A DNA stretch of 33,071 nt from Spirosoma validum (GTDB lineage: Bacteria; Bacteroidota; Bacteroidia; Cytophagales; Spirosomataceae), in NCBI RefSeq assembly GCF_014699035.1, contig NZ_JACXAA010000030.1, positions 1 through 33,071 of the forward strand. The letters run 5' to 3'. The position numbers and the translations under genes are program-made. Shown here piece by piece: positions 15,814-24,800 of the stretch (its first letter is position 1; each line of letters starts with the position of its first letter). The notes under the pieces are model-generated. The model searched no databases. It saw only the letters and a list, made by a program, of their open reading frames with translations, and was not told the DNA's origin.

Positions 15814-17205
15814 TCACTCAATACGCTTTGCCCACGCTAATACGGGTAGGTATAAATCGGCGATAGTTTGAGTGGGGCCTTTGGCTTTGTAAAGTCGTTG
15901 CAATTCGTCTAGGAAGGCCTCAAAGCGGTAAAAGCCACGTTGGTTAGTATTCAACTTGACCCGATCGGTACGTACGAGTTGGTAGACATCAGCCGGGTAA
16001 TGGTCATGGATGTAAAGCAGATGAACACCATGAGTCATATACTCATTAAATACCTCATACGCACTCCCATAATGATCCGAGTCCCCTTTTTTTGTCCACT
16101 TCGAGCGGTCATTAAAGGCATCATTGATCGCCGTAAGGTGTTTGTCGCTGATAGGATTTACATAGTTGTGATCGATCTCCGTAAAGACGATACCCGAATA
16201 TAGAGCCGAAATTTGGGCCTCCGAGTAGCGTGTTTGATCGAACGCTTTAGCATCACTGATAAACAGTAGGCTCTCCCGATACCCCTGATCGGCAAATTTC
16301 TGGGCTGCATGAGCGCCACCAATCAGGGGTGAAAAAACAAGACGTTGACTATCATAGCGAATGCCTGGAAATTGACCTTCCAGCCAGGCCTGCATTTGTT
16401 TAGCCGGTAAGAGTCGTCTTAGTTGGGTAATGTCCTGCTGATAAAACGGCTGGTTGTCTTGATAGAATGTTCGGAAACCGGATTGACGCACGAAATCAGC
16501 CCATTCGTCAGCGTGTTCGGCCATGTCATTGGCTCCCGGCCACATAGCCTCATAGATCCCCCCCAGAGTGAGTTTACCTTGCTTGGTTAAGGCCATCGTG
16601 TACGCGTTCTGGCGAACACCTTGATAGAAGGTATACCCCCCCGTCTTCAACTGCTCATTGAGTCGTAGGATCGACCGATGTTTACTCACGGGGGAGAAAT
16701 ACTGCTTCATGCGGGCAAAATAGTTTCCCTTCTGCTCAATCATATTGGGGTCTTTCTGACCGACTTCCGTTAGGGCCATGGCGATATTGGCCAACTCGAA
16801 AGCTTCTGGGATTTCGTAGGTAACCTTCCCCCGAAATTGCCGTTGATAGTCAGCCGAAAAGTGAGCGGATATATCGCCAAGAAATCGAATCTGAATGTAT
16901 TTGGTGAGCGAGCCACTCGTTAAGGCGATTCGCTGGGTAAGCAGCTTACCGTTCTGGTGGCCAGCGGTAAACGGCTGGTTCCCCGTGGCTAACACAAATG
17001 AGATGAGTTCACCTTGGTATTTCTGGGGTGAGTTGACGTTTTGCACCGAGTCCATGGTGGAGAAGCGAATGACATCGGTTAGCTTGAATGCTTCCACCCA
17101 ATAGCGAACCGTATCCCCCCGAACTTGAAGCCTATAGGTAATGGGTACTTGTGCGAGGGCGAATTGAGCCAAAACGAGTAGGGTGCTGATCAAGGCAATT
17201 TTCAT
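15814..17205 (-). CDS. DUF4932 domain protein, probable secreted metallopeptidase-like
   Basis: 463 residues with an N-terminal signal peptide (MKIALISTLLVLAQFALAQ). The C-terminal half matches DUF4932: it contains FTEIDHNYVNPISDKHL (about residues 345-361) and YEVFNEYMTHGVHLLY (about 390-405), which I take as its conserved metal-ligand-like segments. DUF4932 proteins are thought to be peptidase-like, but activity is not established. Divergent from the DUF5694 gene, with a shared 236-bp upstream region. Confidence 0.82.
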   Translation of the reverse strand: MKIALISTLLVLAQFALAQVPITYRLQVRGDTVRYWVEAFKLTDVIRFSTMDSVQNVNSPQKYQGELISFVLATGNQPFTAGHQNGKLLTQRIALTSGSLTKYIQIRFLGDISAHFSADYQRQFRGKVTYEIPEAFELANIAMALTEVGQKDPNMIEQKGNYFARMKQYFSPVSKHRSILRLNEQLKTGGYTFYQGVRQNAYTMALTKQGKLTLGGIYEAMWPGANDMAEHADEWADFVRQSGFRTFYQDNQPFYQQDITQLRRLLPAKQMQAWLEGQFPGIRYDSQRLVFSPLIGGAHAAQKFADQGYRESLLFISDAKAFDQTRYSEAQISALYSGIVFTEIDHNYVNPISDKHLTAINDAFNDRSKWTKKGDSDHYGSAYEVFNEYMTHGVHLLYIHDHYPADVYQLVRTDRVKLNTNQRGFYRFEAFLDELQRLYKAKGPTQTIADLYLPVLAWAKRIE

Positions 17206-17333
17206 GGGGTGTACGCTATCTTTTAAGCGTATAGAAACGGGAATAGGTGATTCTTATGCTAACCAGGAGGAATGTTGAATCTACTCGAAATGACAACTTA
17301 CATTATAACTACTCTCAGAAAAGGCCCCTATCT

Positions 17334-17389
17334 GGAACGAACGGGCGTTAGGATATCCGTTTCGTCAAGGGGCATTTTTAAAGGATGAT
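17334..17389 (+). terminator. Terminator-like hairpin in a divergent intergenic region
   Basis: GCCCCT...AGGGGC with inner partly paired ACGAACGG/CCGTTTCGT, followed by ATTTTTA. Its position 50 bp before the 17442 gene suggests a leader attenuator or the end of a small transcript. Confidence 0.55.
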
Positions 17390-17441
17390 CGCTACTTTTT
17401 CTATCTTAGTGAGTCAAATGTAACCTAGTAATCTGCCATCA

Positions 17442-18296
17442 ATGCGTCTTTTCTGCTTTCGGGTCACCATTCTTTGTTTCCTTTCGATTAATCTGGGCGC
17501 CCGGGGGGCTTGGGGGCAAACGCCTTCTCCTACGCCTCCCCATATCAAAGTCGTGCTGATGGGCACCTTCCACTTCGGAGCCACGGGCGATAAAGGCAAA
17601 ATCTCGTTTGATGATCTGTTCTCGGTCCACCGACAGCGGCAATTACAAAACCTGACCAATCAACTGGCTGCCCTCAAACCCGACCAGATCTTCGTGGAGC
17701 GAGAGCCGGGTGAACAAGCCCAGTGGGATAGCGTCTTTGCGCAATACCGGGCGCATCGACTCGACACCAACGCCATCCGCAACGAAATCTTTCAGGTGGC
17801 CATCCGGGTCGCCAGCAAAGCGGGCCTAAGCCGGGTGGTGTGTGTGGACCAGCAGCAGCCCCTGCCCTATGATAAACTGGAAGCCTGGGCCAAGCGATTG
17901 CCCACCGACTCGCTGGCCCAGGCCAAACTGGCTAGTTATAAACTACTCAGTTTGGATTACCCCTATCCCAAGAAGACCAAAACCTTAGCGGCCAGTTCCC
18001 TGGCGGAGTACTATCTGTACATCAACTCGAAAGCCTATGGCGCCATTGATCGGGCTGACTACCTGGTGTATCCCCCGGCTTATGGCTACGATAGTGATTA
18101 CACGGGAGTCGAGCTGCTGACGAGCTGGTACGACCGGAATGCCAAGATTTTCACCAATATCTTGCGCCGGTCGCCTCCCGAGGATAGGTTGTATGTGGTG
18201 TTGTTTGGCTCCTCGCACATGCTGCCCCTGCGGCATTACTTTGAGAATCATCCTTATTTTGAGGTGGTTGAGCTAGGGGCGGTGGTGCAGCCCTGA
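17442..18296 (+). CDS. DUF5694 domain protein (secreted, TraB/EreA-like fold)
   Basis: 284 residues. A signal-like hydrophobic N-terminus (VTILCFLSINLGARGAWGQ) precedes the domain, which starts IKVVLMGTFHFGATGDKGK (about 36-54), then LAALKPDQIFVEREPGEQ and VVLFGSSHMLPLRHYF near the end. The GTFHF and FGSSHM histidines mark the DUF5694 family, related in layout to TraB/ChaN/erythromycin-esterase-like proteins; the activity is unknown. In-frame GC-rich signal-peptide codons (17503-17520) resemble a micro-insert but lack the tail. A strong hairpin follows the gene. Confidence 0.85.
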   Translation: MRLFCFRVTILCFLSINLGARGAWGQTPSPTPPHIKVVLMGTFHFGATGDKGKISFDDLFSVHRQRQLQNLTNQLAALKPDQIFVEREPGEQAQWDSVFAQYRAHRLDTNAIRNEIFQVAIRVASKAGLSRVVCVDQQQPLPYDKLEAWAKRLPTDSLAQAKLASYKLLSLDYPYPKKTKTLAASSLAEYYLYINSKAYGAIDRADYLVYPPAYGYDSDYTGVELLTSWYDRNAKIFTNILRRSPPEDRLYVVLFGSSHMLPLRHYFENHPYFEVVELGAVVQP

Positions 18297-18363
18297 GGGC
18301 CAAGGGCTGGCGAGATGAGCCGGTGTTGAGTGGCTTGCGGCCTGCTTACAGCCCTTACGAATG

Positions 18364-18397
18364 CCCCCCACACGGTGAGCCATCACCGTGTGGGGGG
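18364..18397. terminator. Strong hairpin between convergent genes
   Basis: CCCCCCACACGGTG-agccat-CACCGTGTGGGGGG, a perfect 14-bp stem. No T-run follows, so it may be protein-dependent or bidirectional. Confidence 0.65.
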
Positions 18398-18442
18398 CTG
18401 ATTAGATCAGATCGCTATCAAAAGCCAGCGTCGCACTAAACG

Positions 18443-18464
18443 CTCCCAACTGAGACGATGAGAA
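18443..18464 (+). repeat. Partial CTCCCAA-TGAGACGA motif
   Basis: ctcccaacTGAGAcgatgagaa has the right half of the motif but no left TCTCA. Confidence 0.4.
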
Positions 18465-18550
18465 ATTGGCGTATCGATAATTCGGGCGTTTTTGGTGTCA
18501 TTCGAGAGTTGACAATAGACGCATTAAGACTGCCAAGTTGGATTAGTATT

Positions 18551-19318
18551 CTACTCAGGCTCACATGGCATACGGGTCACAGCCGCTTGCTTGTTTTTAT
18601 ATTCATGAAACTTCAGGAAGCCAATTGTTACTGCTAAAAAAATAAGTAATATGGGCAGGCTTGGCGGATTTACATTGACCAGGGCGTGGGCCATGCCTAC
18701 AATTAGCCACGATTTTGTTTTTCGGTAAAACTCGGCTAGTCCGGCACTTCCCCCCACAATCATAGCTAAAAATCGTAATGGATGCTCCATCGTCAGTCGA
18801 TTAGCAAAGGAGTAATGCCAAGCAAACCAGAGCACTCCACTTACTAGAACGGTCGTAAAAAGTGAATACTTACTCAATTCATTGCCTAAGAAAACGCGCC
18901 AACCCAATTCTTCTAATAGTGCATAGAAAAGGGCATACAGGGTCCAGAAAATGATCAGGTAATAATCGGTCTTACCGGATAGGATATTGGTAAGGAGTGT
19001 CCCAACTAAAAATACGACCAGTCCAGTAACTTCCATGGTTCTTACCCAGCTCGTTTTACTAAAGAGTCGCAGTGACAAGGGCGTTTTAGACCAATAACTG
19101 ACTACTATAGTCGATAAGAAGGGGCCGAATCCGACCGTAAATAGCCATTTCATACCTGGTAAAGCCAGCAGGCTCGGCAATAAATGGAAGCCATAGGAAA
19201 TGCCAAAGGCCAACACAAAGTAAAGGGTAATTTTTAGGACGACTGCCTTATCGAAGGTCGATGTAGTGGTTCCCATGGTGGATTGTTTTGTCTTGCCTAT
19301 GTTTTCCTGTTGGCTCAT
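18551..19318 (-). CDS. CPBP-family intramembrane metalloprotease
   Basis: 255 residues with about seven hydrophobic helices. The three CPBP/Abi motifs are present: EELGWRVFLGNEL (EExxxR, about 137-149), VLWFAWHYSF (FxxxH, about 163-172) and GMAHALVN (HxxxN, about 223-230). These membrane-embedded proteases resemble CAAX prenyl protease 2; in bacteria they act in protein processing, bacteriocin immunity or signalling. Substrate unknown. The upstream ATG at 18-20 codons later (MGTTTSTFDKAV) is an alternative start. Confidence 0.87.
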   Translation of the reverse strand: MSQQENIGKTKQSTMGTTTSTFDKAVVLKITLYFVLAFGISYGFHLLPSLLALPGMKWLFTVGFGPFLSTIVVSYWSKTPLSLRLFSKTSWVRTMEVTGLVVFLVGTLLTNILSGKTDYYLIIFWTLYALFYALLEELGWRVFLGNELSKYSLFTTVLVSGVLWFAWHYSFANRLTMEHPLRFLAMIVGGSAGLAEFYRKTKSWLIVGMAHALVNVNPPSLPILLIFLAVTIGFLKFHEYKNKQAAVTRMPCEPE

Positions 19319-19474
19319 AGCCTAGTGATCGTACGGCCAACGAATGGTTGACCGAGTTTGTCGTGGCAAATGATTGGGACAAACATGGCCGATGTGTCCT
19401 GTCCCCACAAGGGGGTGGGACACCTGGCAAAGGGAACGGGATAAAGGGGGCTGTTTGGGGGCTATTCGGGACGT

Positions 19475-20384
19475 TTAGGGACGAATGGGAAAGCGGCTAA
19501 TGGCCTTTAGACGGCCATCGAACGCACTCAGCAGGCTCCGCGAAACCGGTGTCGTCTGGTTTACCCCCTCGAGCGTGAGCTGATAGCCGCGGGCGTTGCC
19601 ATCGGCATGAACCACCGCCGACAAATTCACCAGATACGCCCGGTGGCAGCGGAAAAACTGCGGATGCTGCTCCAGAACGGATTCGATGCCTTTCAGCGTC
19701 GAACGCAGGACCGTCTTCTGGGCCGTATCGCCGTCCAGCCAATGCACCTCCACATAGTTGTCCACCGACTCGACGTAGCGTAGCTGATCGAGCGACAGAG
19801 TTAGCCGCTCCCGCCCACTCTCGGACACCAACTACACGAGCGGTTGCGGTAAGCTAGCATTGGGTAACGGGTTGAGCGGGGCAACCGGAGCGGCTGGATG
19901 CCAGTCGAGTTGCTGATTGAGCACCTGGGCCTGGGCCAGATGGCGTTTCAGCCGCCGTTGTTCGGCCACAAACACCCCCAGCATTATCGGGAATAAACCA
20001 ATACTGGTCACGATCAGGTACATTTTGCCAAACGAAGGGGCGAGTCATGCCTAAAACGTCTAGAGTCAACTCATTACAACTCGTGATGAGCAGCAAGACC
20101 ACCAGCGTGTGCACAATATGCCGCCCTAGGGTACAGCGGTCTTCATCGTAGATAACAGGGAGCAACCGGGGCAGCACACTATTGGCAAACACCACCGTGG
20201 CTACGCACCCCAGCGACAGCCCGGCTACAGCGGCCAATCTCTCCCCTCCCTGATACGCCCCGTTGAGCAGGCCGGCCAGCAAAAACACGTATAGTCCTGA
20301 CTGCAGAGCCAATCGAAACTGGGTTCGAGCATAGAAATTTTCGGCCAGTGGTCGGTTTAAAAACGATCGCATTGAGTGGAGCAT
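19475..20384 (-). pseudogene. LytTR-domain membrane regulator, frameshifted and with an internal stop
   Basis: Starts MLHSMRSFLNRPLAENFYAR at 20384. Four hydrophobic helices follow (LYVFLLAGLL, VATVVFANSV, IVHTLVVLLLIT, then YLIVTSIGLFPIMLGV after the break). A C-terminal LytTR DNA-binding domain reads LDQLRYVESVDNYVEVHW ... RCHRAYLVNLSAV. One extra C in a run of four (20037-20040, GGGG on the plus strand) breaks the frame between GMTRP and SFGKMYLIV. An in-frame TAG lies at 19832-19834, just before the LytTR domain. Two lesions argue for a real pseudogene rather than one sequencing error. The intact form would be a membrane-anchored transcription regulator. Confidence 0.8.
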
Positions 20385-20449
20385 AGCCGCAAAAATAGAG
20401 CTGAAAGTTCATATCTTGTCATAAGACTGGGTATGCCCAGCCCGAGCGG

Positions 20450-20465
20450 CTGGTCCGCCACGGCG
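20450..20465 (+). repeat. Intergenic micro-insert CTGG-TCCG-CCAC-GGCG
   Basis: Fits the layout except for one unpaired outer base pair. It lies between the divergent LytTR pseudogene and the hydrolase gene. No reference site confirms it. Confidence 0.5.
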
Positions 20466-20529
20466 ATAAAACTCCAAACTGCGTAGGCTACTGGTAGAGA
20501 TTGACAGATATGAAAATTGAAAAGTACAT

Positions 20530-20554
20530 TCTCATAAATGGCTCCCAAATGAGA
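20530..20554 (+). repeat. TCTCAT...ATGAGA motif upstream of the hydrolase
   Basis: TCTCAT-aaatggctcccaa-ATGAGA followed by TGAA, in the divergent region before the hydrolase gene. Confidence 0.6.
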
Positions 20555-20675
20555 TGAATTTTGTTGTCAACTAATTGAACTTCTACCAAGCTTAGGGCAG
20601 CTATAACGGATAGTGGTCATCCCGCTTTACCATCCCTGTTCATGCAACACAAAGCCACCACTTAGTGTCTTTCGA

Positions 20676-21713
20676 ATGAATTACACTCTATTTTATATGC
20701 GTGGCACTCTAGTAATATTGGTTTCTGTATTTGTACGTATTGCATTCGCTCAGCACCCAAATGAGCTTCTTTTCGAGCATTATCAACTGCAAACCGCTTC
20801 GCTGGGCAAACTCAGTATCCATGTCACCAAGACTTTGGGGGCAAAAAAACAAAAACCGCTACTACTGTATCTGGATGGGTCAGGTAATATGCCCATTTTT
20901 TATAAGCGAAGACCTAACCGCTATTTTACCTCCGTGCCACTCGACATCAAGCGCTATGTCGACGACTATCACGTGGTGTTGATTAGTAAGCCAGGGGTTC
21001 CCTTCTCCGATTCCCTACATTACGCCCAGACCGGCCAGGAGTATTACCCGACTAATGCGGAATACGAGTCTCGCTATAGTCTAGATTGGCGGGCCCAATC
21101 GGCATCTCAGGTAATCGACTGGCTACTTAAAAAGCTACCCGTTGATAGAAGCCAGGTCATTGTGCTAGGCTACTCGGAAGGGTCTCAAGTGGCTCCACGA
21201 GTAGCGGTACTGAACAAGAAAGTGACCCATGTGGTCTGCTTTGTAGGCAACGCGCTGAACCAGTTCTACGATTTTTTACTGACTACCCGCCTACAAGTAG
21301 AGAAGAGTGAACTTACTCCTGAACAGGGACAAACCATTATTGACTCCCTCTACACCCAGTATGCCGCTATTTACCAATCACCGACTGACACCAAGCGGTA
21401 TTGGTATGGAGCCACGTATCAGAAGTGGGCTAGCTTTTGTACGACTCTGCCCTTGGAAAGCATGATACGCTTAAGCATTCCTATTCTGTACATCGCCGGG
21501 GGGCGCGACCACAACCAGACGATTCTGGATATGGATTATGCCAAACTGGAATTTATTCGTCGAGGGAAAGATAATTTAACCTACAAGGTCTATCCGTATT
21601 GCGATCACTACCTGCAAGAAGAACGTATCGTTGAGGGTAAATTAGCGAAAAAAGATCGGCTTAATGAAGCCCATCAGTTTGCCTTGGATTGGGTCAAGCC
21701 GCTAAAAAGATAG
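20676..21713 (+). CDS. Secreted alpha/beta hydrolase
   Basis: 345 residues from ATG 20676 (MNYTLFYMRGTLV); a second ATG at 20697 leaves a cleaner signal peptide ending RIAFAQ. The fold is shown by PLLLYLDGSGNMPIFY (oxyanion-region glycines), the nucleophile elbow VIVLGYSEGSQVAPRV (Ser of GYSEG), the acid in ILYIAGGRDHNQT and the histidine in YPYCDHYLQEE. This is the full Ser-Asp-His set of serine esterases and peptidases of the Bacteroidota periplasm. Substrate unknown. A TCTCAT...ATGAGA motif (20530-20554) and a possible micro-insert lie upstream. Confidence 0.85.
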   Translation: MNYTLFYMRGTLVILVSVFVRIAFAQHPNELLFEHYQLQTASLGKLSIHVTKTLGAKKQKPLLLYLDGSGNMPIFYKRRPNRYFTSVPLDIKRYVDDYHVVLISKPGVPFSDSLHYAQTGQEYYPTNAEYESRYSLDWRAQSASQVIDWLLKKLPVDRSQVIVLGYSEGSQVAPRVAVLNKKVTHVVCFVGNALNQFYDFLLTTRLQVEKSELTPEQGQTIIDSLYTQYAAIYQSPTDTKRYWYGATYQKWASFCTTLPLESMIRLSIPILYIAGGRDHNQTILDMDYAKLEFIRRGKDNLTYKVYPYCDHYLQEERIVEGKLAKKDRLNEAHQFALDWVKPLKR

Positions 21714-21791
21714 TTTTCTAATCTGGCCTTTGCTCCCCCTAACTCTACACGAACAGCGCACCCCTGTCGAGGATGGCTAATAATAAGTTGA

Positions 21792-21929
21792 AGGAGGCCT
21801 TCTCCTAGTAACCGATATGCCGGTATTTCCAGCACGGTCCAGTTACGCTATTATGTGGAAAACCTCGCTAACCGGGGCGGGCAGATTGTGTTTTTCTGTC
21901 TGCCCCAGCCAAATACCGATCTCAAATAA
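21792..21929 (+). pseudogene. Short coding remnant beside the inverted repeat
   Basis: A frame of 45 codons without a clear start reads SSTVQLRYYVENLANRGG then IVFFCLPQPNTDLK to TAA at 21927. It looks like the C-terminal end of a lost gene. No family recognised. It ends directly at the arm of the 333-bp inverted repeat. Confidence 0.35.
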
Positions 21930-21946
21930 GGCTCCCCAAAATGAGA
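21920..21946 (+). repeat. TCTCA...TGAGA motif at the left border of the 333-bp repeat
   Basis: TCTCA-aataaggctccccaaaa-TGAGA; its right half is inside the inverted-repeat arm, its left half outside. Confidence 0.6.
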
Positions 21947-22264
21947 CAACTTTTTAAATTGATGATGCCAATAACGATTTTGATTGTCCGCTACTACGGA
22001 TCGATTTTTTCAGATCTATCTTGTGTCATCCAGACCCTTATTTAGTTAAACTATAGAAGTCCAAATTAGGTTAGGGTGAAGAAATACAACCTCGAAAATG
22101 GACGCTGATAAACCAATTACAATCCAGCCCAACAAATCAACGACAGCTCAACCTACCAAACCAGTTAGACCCAAACGGCCTCGCATCAAAAAGACGAACT
22201 GAAGCTTATTGAAATCAATGGCTAGTTTGACGATAATGACTTTATTTTAAGTCTAGGTTAACAT
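21932..22264 (+). repeat. 333-bp inverted repeat, left arm
   Basis: Reverse complement of 25166-25498 with only two mismatches near the inner end. It encloses 2.9 kb carrying three AT-rich genes and an IS110. Contains a 34-codon ORF. Confidence 0.95.
22098..22202 (+). CDS. 34-residue basic peptide (left arm)
   Basis: ATG at 22098 gives MDADKPITIQPNKSTTAQPT followed by a Pro/Lys/Arg-rich end (KPVRPKRPRIKKTN). The second arm carries the same peptide on the other strand. No family recognised. A basic, proline-rich tail could bind nucleic acid, but a non-coding role for the repeat is equally possible. Confidence 0.4.
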   Translation: MDADKPITIQPNKSTTAQPTKPVRPKRPRIKKTN

Positions 22265-22296
22265 AATGGCACTTATATAACACTTATTCCGTAAAA

Positions 22297-22755
22297 ATGA
22301 CGATAAGCTTTAACGAGCATAAAGCCTTCCACAATGATCTTTATGTCAATCTACCGCAACTAAAGATAGACCATTACTTTGATACATATTATTTTGTAGT
22401 GGATTATGAATTTTTGCCAAATGAGGAAACTGAAGAAAAAGTCAAAATAAGTTTAAAAAATTTACTAGCTGATTGGGAAAACGCAGTCAAAACAATGGCC
22501 GTTGGCGAAACAATCTATCTGCCTATAGACTTTTCAGATCAGTATATAGGTACTTTAAAAGTTTTCAAGCAGATCCACAACCTATTAAAGATATCTTACT
22601 GTACTCATTACAATATGGCGATGTTTCCCTCTCAAATGGGCAAAGTCAAATTCAGTGAAAAGACTGAGAGTTATAATGGTAGTGAGTCCTTTGGCATTTA
22701 CATGGATAATTTTATAGATGAATTGCAAAGAGAATATTCGAAGATTAAGTTTTAG
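22297..22755 (+). CDS. AT-rich hypothetical protein
   Basis: 152 residues, starts MTISFNEHKAFHNDLYVNLP, ends DELQREYSKIKF. No signal peptide or membrane helix. Acidic and rich in Tyr, Phe and Asp, with likely alternating strands and helices. Base composition is much lower in GC than the surrounding genes, which suggests transfer. Its size and character recall immunity proteins of polymorphic toxin systems, but that is only an analogy; I do not recognise the family. Confidence 0.7.
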   Translation: MTISFNEHKAFHNDLYVNLPQLKIDHYFDTYYFVVDYEFLPNEETEEKVKISLKNLLADWENAVKTMAVGETIYLPIDFSDQYIGTLKVFKQIHNLLKISYCTHYNMAMFPSQMGKVKFSEKTESYNGSESFGIYMDNFIDELQREYSKIKF

Positions 22756-22869
22756 ATAGCTTTGTCAAGTTATCTAAATACATAAAGGAGTTTAATTGAA
22801 CATATTGAAGAATAAATTCACGAAACGATGTTATGCGCTTCTTAAAATAATCTCTTTACATAAAGTGAG

Positions 22870-22896
22870 TTATGAAACAGATCTAAGTTTTGTACA
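22870..22896 (+). repeat. 27-bp inverted repeat, left copy
   Basis: Matches the reverse complement of 23328-23354 at 25 of 27 bases. The shared core is AACAGATCTAAGTTTT. The pair flanks the small lipoprotein gene. Confidence 0.75.
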
Positions 22897-22969
22897 AACT
22901 TTCCCTAAATAGTAGAATTGTATTTTCACGATAAATCACTTATCATTGATCACTAAAGATCTGATATAA

Positions 22970-23263
22970 ATGAAGTTTTCATTGATAATAATTGGCTTAA
23001 GCCTCCTATTACTGAATTGCCATCGATCCGTTTCTACAACCCCCAATCACGCTCTCAATGAAAAGCCGTCATCTACCCAGATCGATTCACTTCGCCCCCC
23101 TAGCAATGCAGTGATTCATGTTCTTGGAAAAGGAGAAAGTTTGGCGGATACAATTAGTATGGAAGAAGTTCGTCGTTCGTTGAAAAAGCAGGACCCATCT
23201 ACCAGGACCTATAGTACGGGTGATAACTCATTTGAAGCGGTTAAAGACACAACAGGATTATAA
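22970..23263 (+). CDS. Small lipoprotein
   Basis: 97 residues with a lipoprotein signal (FSLIIIGLSLLLLNC, Cys at about 17), then a polar, probably disordered domain rich in Ser, Thr and Pro with a charged helix (SMEEVRRSLKKQD). Likely attached to a cell membrane by lipid. AT-rich like its neighbours. A perfect 18-bp terminator hairpin follows. Family unknown. Confidence 0.7.
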   Translation: MKFSLIIIGLSLLLLNCHRSVSTTPNHALNEKPSSTQIDSLRPPSNAVIHVLGKGESLADTISMEEVRRSLKKQDPSTRTYSTGDNSFEAVKDTTGL

Positions 23264-23291
23264 GTATGCACACTCCGTTAAATTCGGAAAG

Positions 23292-23331
23292 TACAATGTT
23301 TAACTTTTTCGTAAAAAAGTTAAACATTGTA
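23292..23331. terminator. Perfect 18-bp terminator hairpin
   Basis: TACAATGTTTAACTTTTT-cgta-AAAAAGTTAAACATTGTA directly after the lipoprotein gene. Its right end overlaps the 27-bp repeat. Confidence 0.8.
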
Positions 23332-23354
23332 TAAAACTTAGATCTGTTTTATAA
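23328..23354 (-). repeat. 27-bp inverted repeat, right copy
   Basis: Partner of 22870-22896. Confidence 0.75.
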
Positions 23355-23455
23355 CTACCATTATATAAAGGAATTTAACTTAGATACGATGTACAGTTAC
23401 ATAATATGCTCTGAGGAAAAAGTTATATTTGCTGTTAATTGTATCAGCTAACTGT

Positions 23456-23854
23456 ATGACAATTAAAACTAAACGGATTTTAGATTTATCCGCTTTATTC
23501 TCAATCATAGTCATTTATCTAATTGCCTGTACTGGAAACTCCTTCAATGTTAGGAGTGCCAGTCAACGACATGAATTCAAAGTCAAACAAACTCACTTTC
23601 AACTAAGCATTGATGCCCCCGTTGTTGCCGAGATTACCGGAGTACTCGACGGAAAAGCCGTGGTTTTTATGCCTAATGGTCCTCAGGATAGTACAGGCGT
23701 ACCAGTTTGGGATAACAGTTACAGCGTTGTTAAACTTTCAAAAGGGAGAGTTAGCAAGAAAGTGTATATCGGTGAAATGTCTGGAGATTTTAAGTTAATC
23801 TACCAACCAACCACAGCAAAGAACGGCTTACTGAATATCAGAATAGACTATTAA
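23456..23854 (+). CDS. AT-rich lipoprotein
   Basis: 132 residues from ATG 23456 (MTIKTKRILDLSALFS), chosen because it gives a lipoprotein signal IIVIYLIACTG with Cys at about 25; an upstream ATG at 23429 only adds nine residues. The exported part has beta-rich stretches (FQLSIDAPVVAEITGVLDGK, LNIRIDY). No family recognised. Third of the three low-GC genes enclosed by the 333-bp repeat. Confidence 0.7.
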   Translation: MTIKTKRILDLSALFSIIVIYLIACTGNSFNVRSASQRHEFKVKQTHFQLSIDAPVVAEITGVLDGKAVVFMPNGPQDSTGVPVWDNSYSVVKLSKGRVSKKVYIGEMSGDFKLIYQPTTAKNGLLNIRIDY

Positions 23855-24030
23855 CCTTGTTGTATAACTGGCATTATAGTACGTTTGAACAGGTTTGAAA
23901 AATACTCAAAAAAACGGTTATTCTACCGTGAATTGAGCCACCAGCATGGGTAAGTCCGAGGCATTATTAGCGAAACCTGTTTAACATGTTTTGACTCCTG
24001 CTGGTGAATTTTAAAGCCTGGACAGTTCAA

Positions 24031-24046
24031 TTGGGTCGCCGGTGCG
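24031..24046 (+). repeat. Micro-insert TTGG-GTCG-CCGG-TGCG
   Basis: In the non-coding 5' end of the third IS110. The TTGG/CCGG arms pair with two G-T wobbles. Same flank (|atgg) as the 1959 copy. Confidence 0.7.
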
Positions 24047-24167
24047 ATGGTGAAAAACCGCGTATGCTATGCTAGGGTCTAAAATTCAAGGCGTCAATCC
24101 CCTGTTATTTGTTTTCTTTTCTCCTTTGTAATTATCTATTTATATGACCACTTACATTGGTATTGAC

Positions 24168-24183
24168 CGGGGCCTCCCGTGCG
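24168..24183 (+). repeat. Micro-insert CGGG-GCCT-CCCG-TGCG
   Basis: After codon 8 of the third transposase. Removal joins attgac to gtgtctaaa and restores YIGIDVSKDSLSVAIPK. Confidence 0.88.
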
Positions 24184-24800
24184 GTGTCTAAAGATAGTCT
24201 TTCTGTGGCTATCCCAAAACTAACGGCGGGCTGGAAAGTGAGTAGCTTCGTCAATTCGCCTGACGGCATTCGCTCGCTGGTAAATTAACTTCCCGAGCAG
24301 GCCCATTGCGTGCTGGAAGCTACCGGCTCCTACTCTGTTTTAGTGACCTATATGCTTACCCAAGCCAAGGTGACGATATCGGTCATCAACCCGAAGCAGA
24401 GCCATCACTTCGCCAAAATACATTTATCGATCACCAAGACCGATCCGAGCGATGCTATTTTATTGTCTGAATATGGGAAGTCTATTCAACCACCTGTTTA
24501 TCAGATGAGTAATGATAGTTTGCTGTTACTTAGGCAGAAACGAACCTTGCTTAGACAATACCAGAAACAGCGAGTAGCGCTACTCAATTTATCCGAATCG
24601 TTCCAGCCTTTACCCCTAAAAGACCTTACCGTTCAGCAGAGTTTGCAACAGATGATTGCTCATTTTCAGGCGGCCATTGCTCAACTAAAGGCTGAAATCA
24701 ATCAGATTTGTCAAGCTGATTTTGCCGAGCAGTACAAGCGATTACGGTCTATAAAGGGTATCTCTTATGCCGTTGCCACAGCCCTGATTGAGACCACGAA

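Noticed and set aside
17500..17520. GC-rich ctgggcgcccgggggg as a micro-insert in the DUF5694 gene
   Set aside because: The tail NGCG is missing, and a 16-nt insertion would break the frame, which is intact through a normal signal peptide.
19868..19890. cggggcaaccggagcg in the LytTR pseudogene as a micro-insert
   Set aside because: Outer arm pairs do not match, and it lies in a continuous frame; both lesions of this gene are elsewhere.
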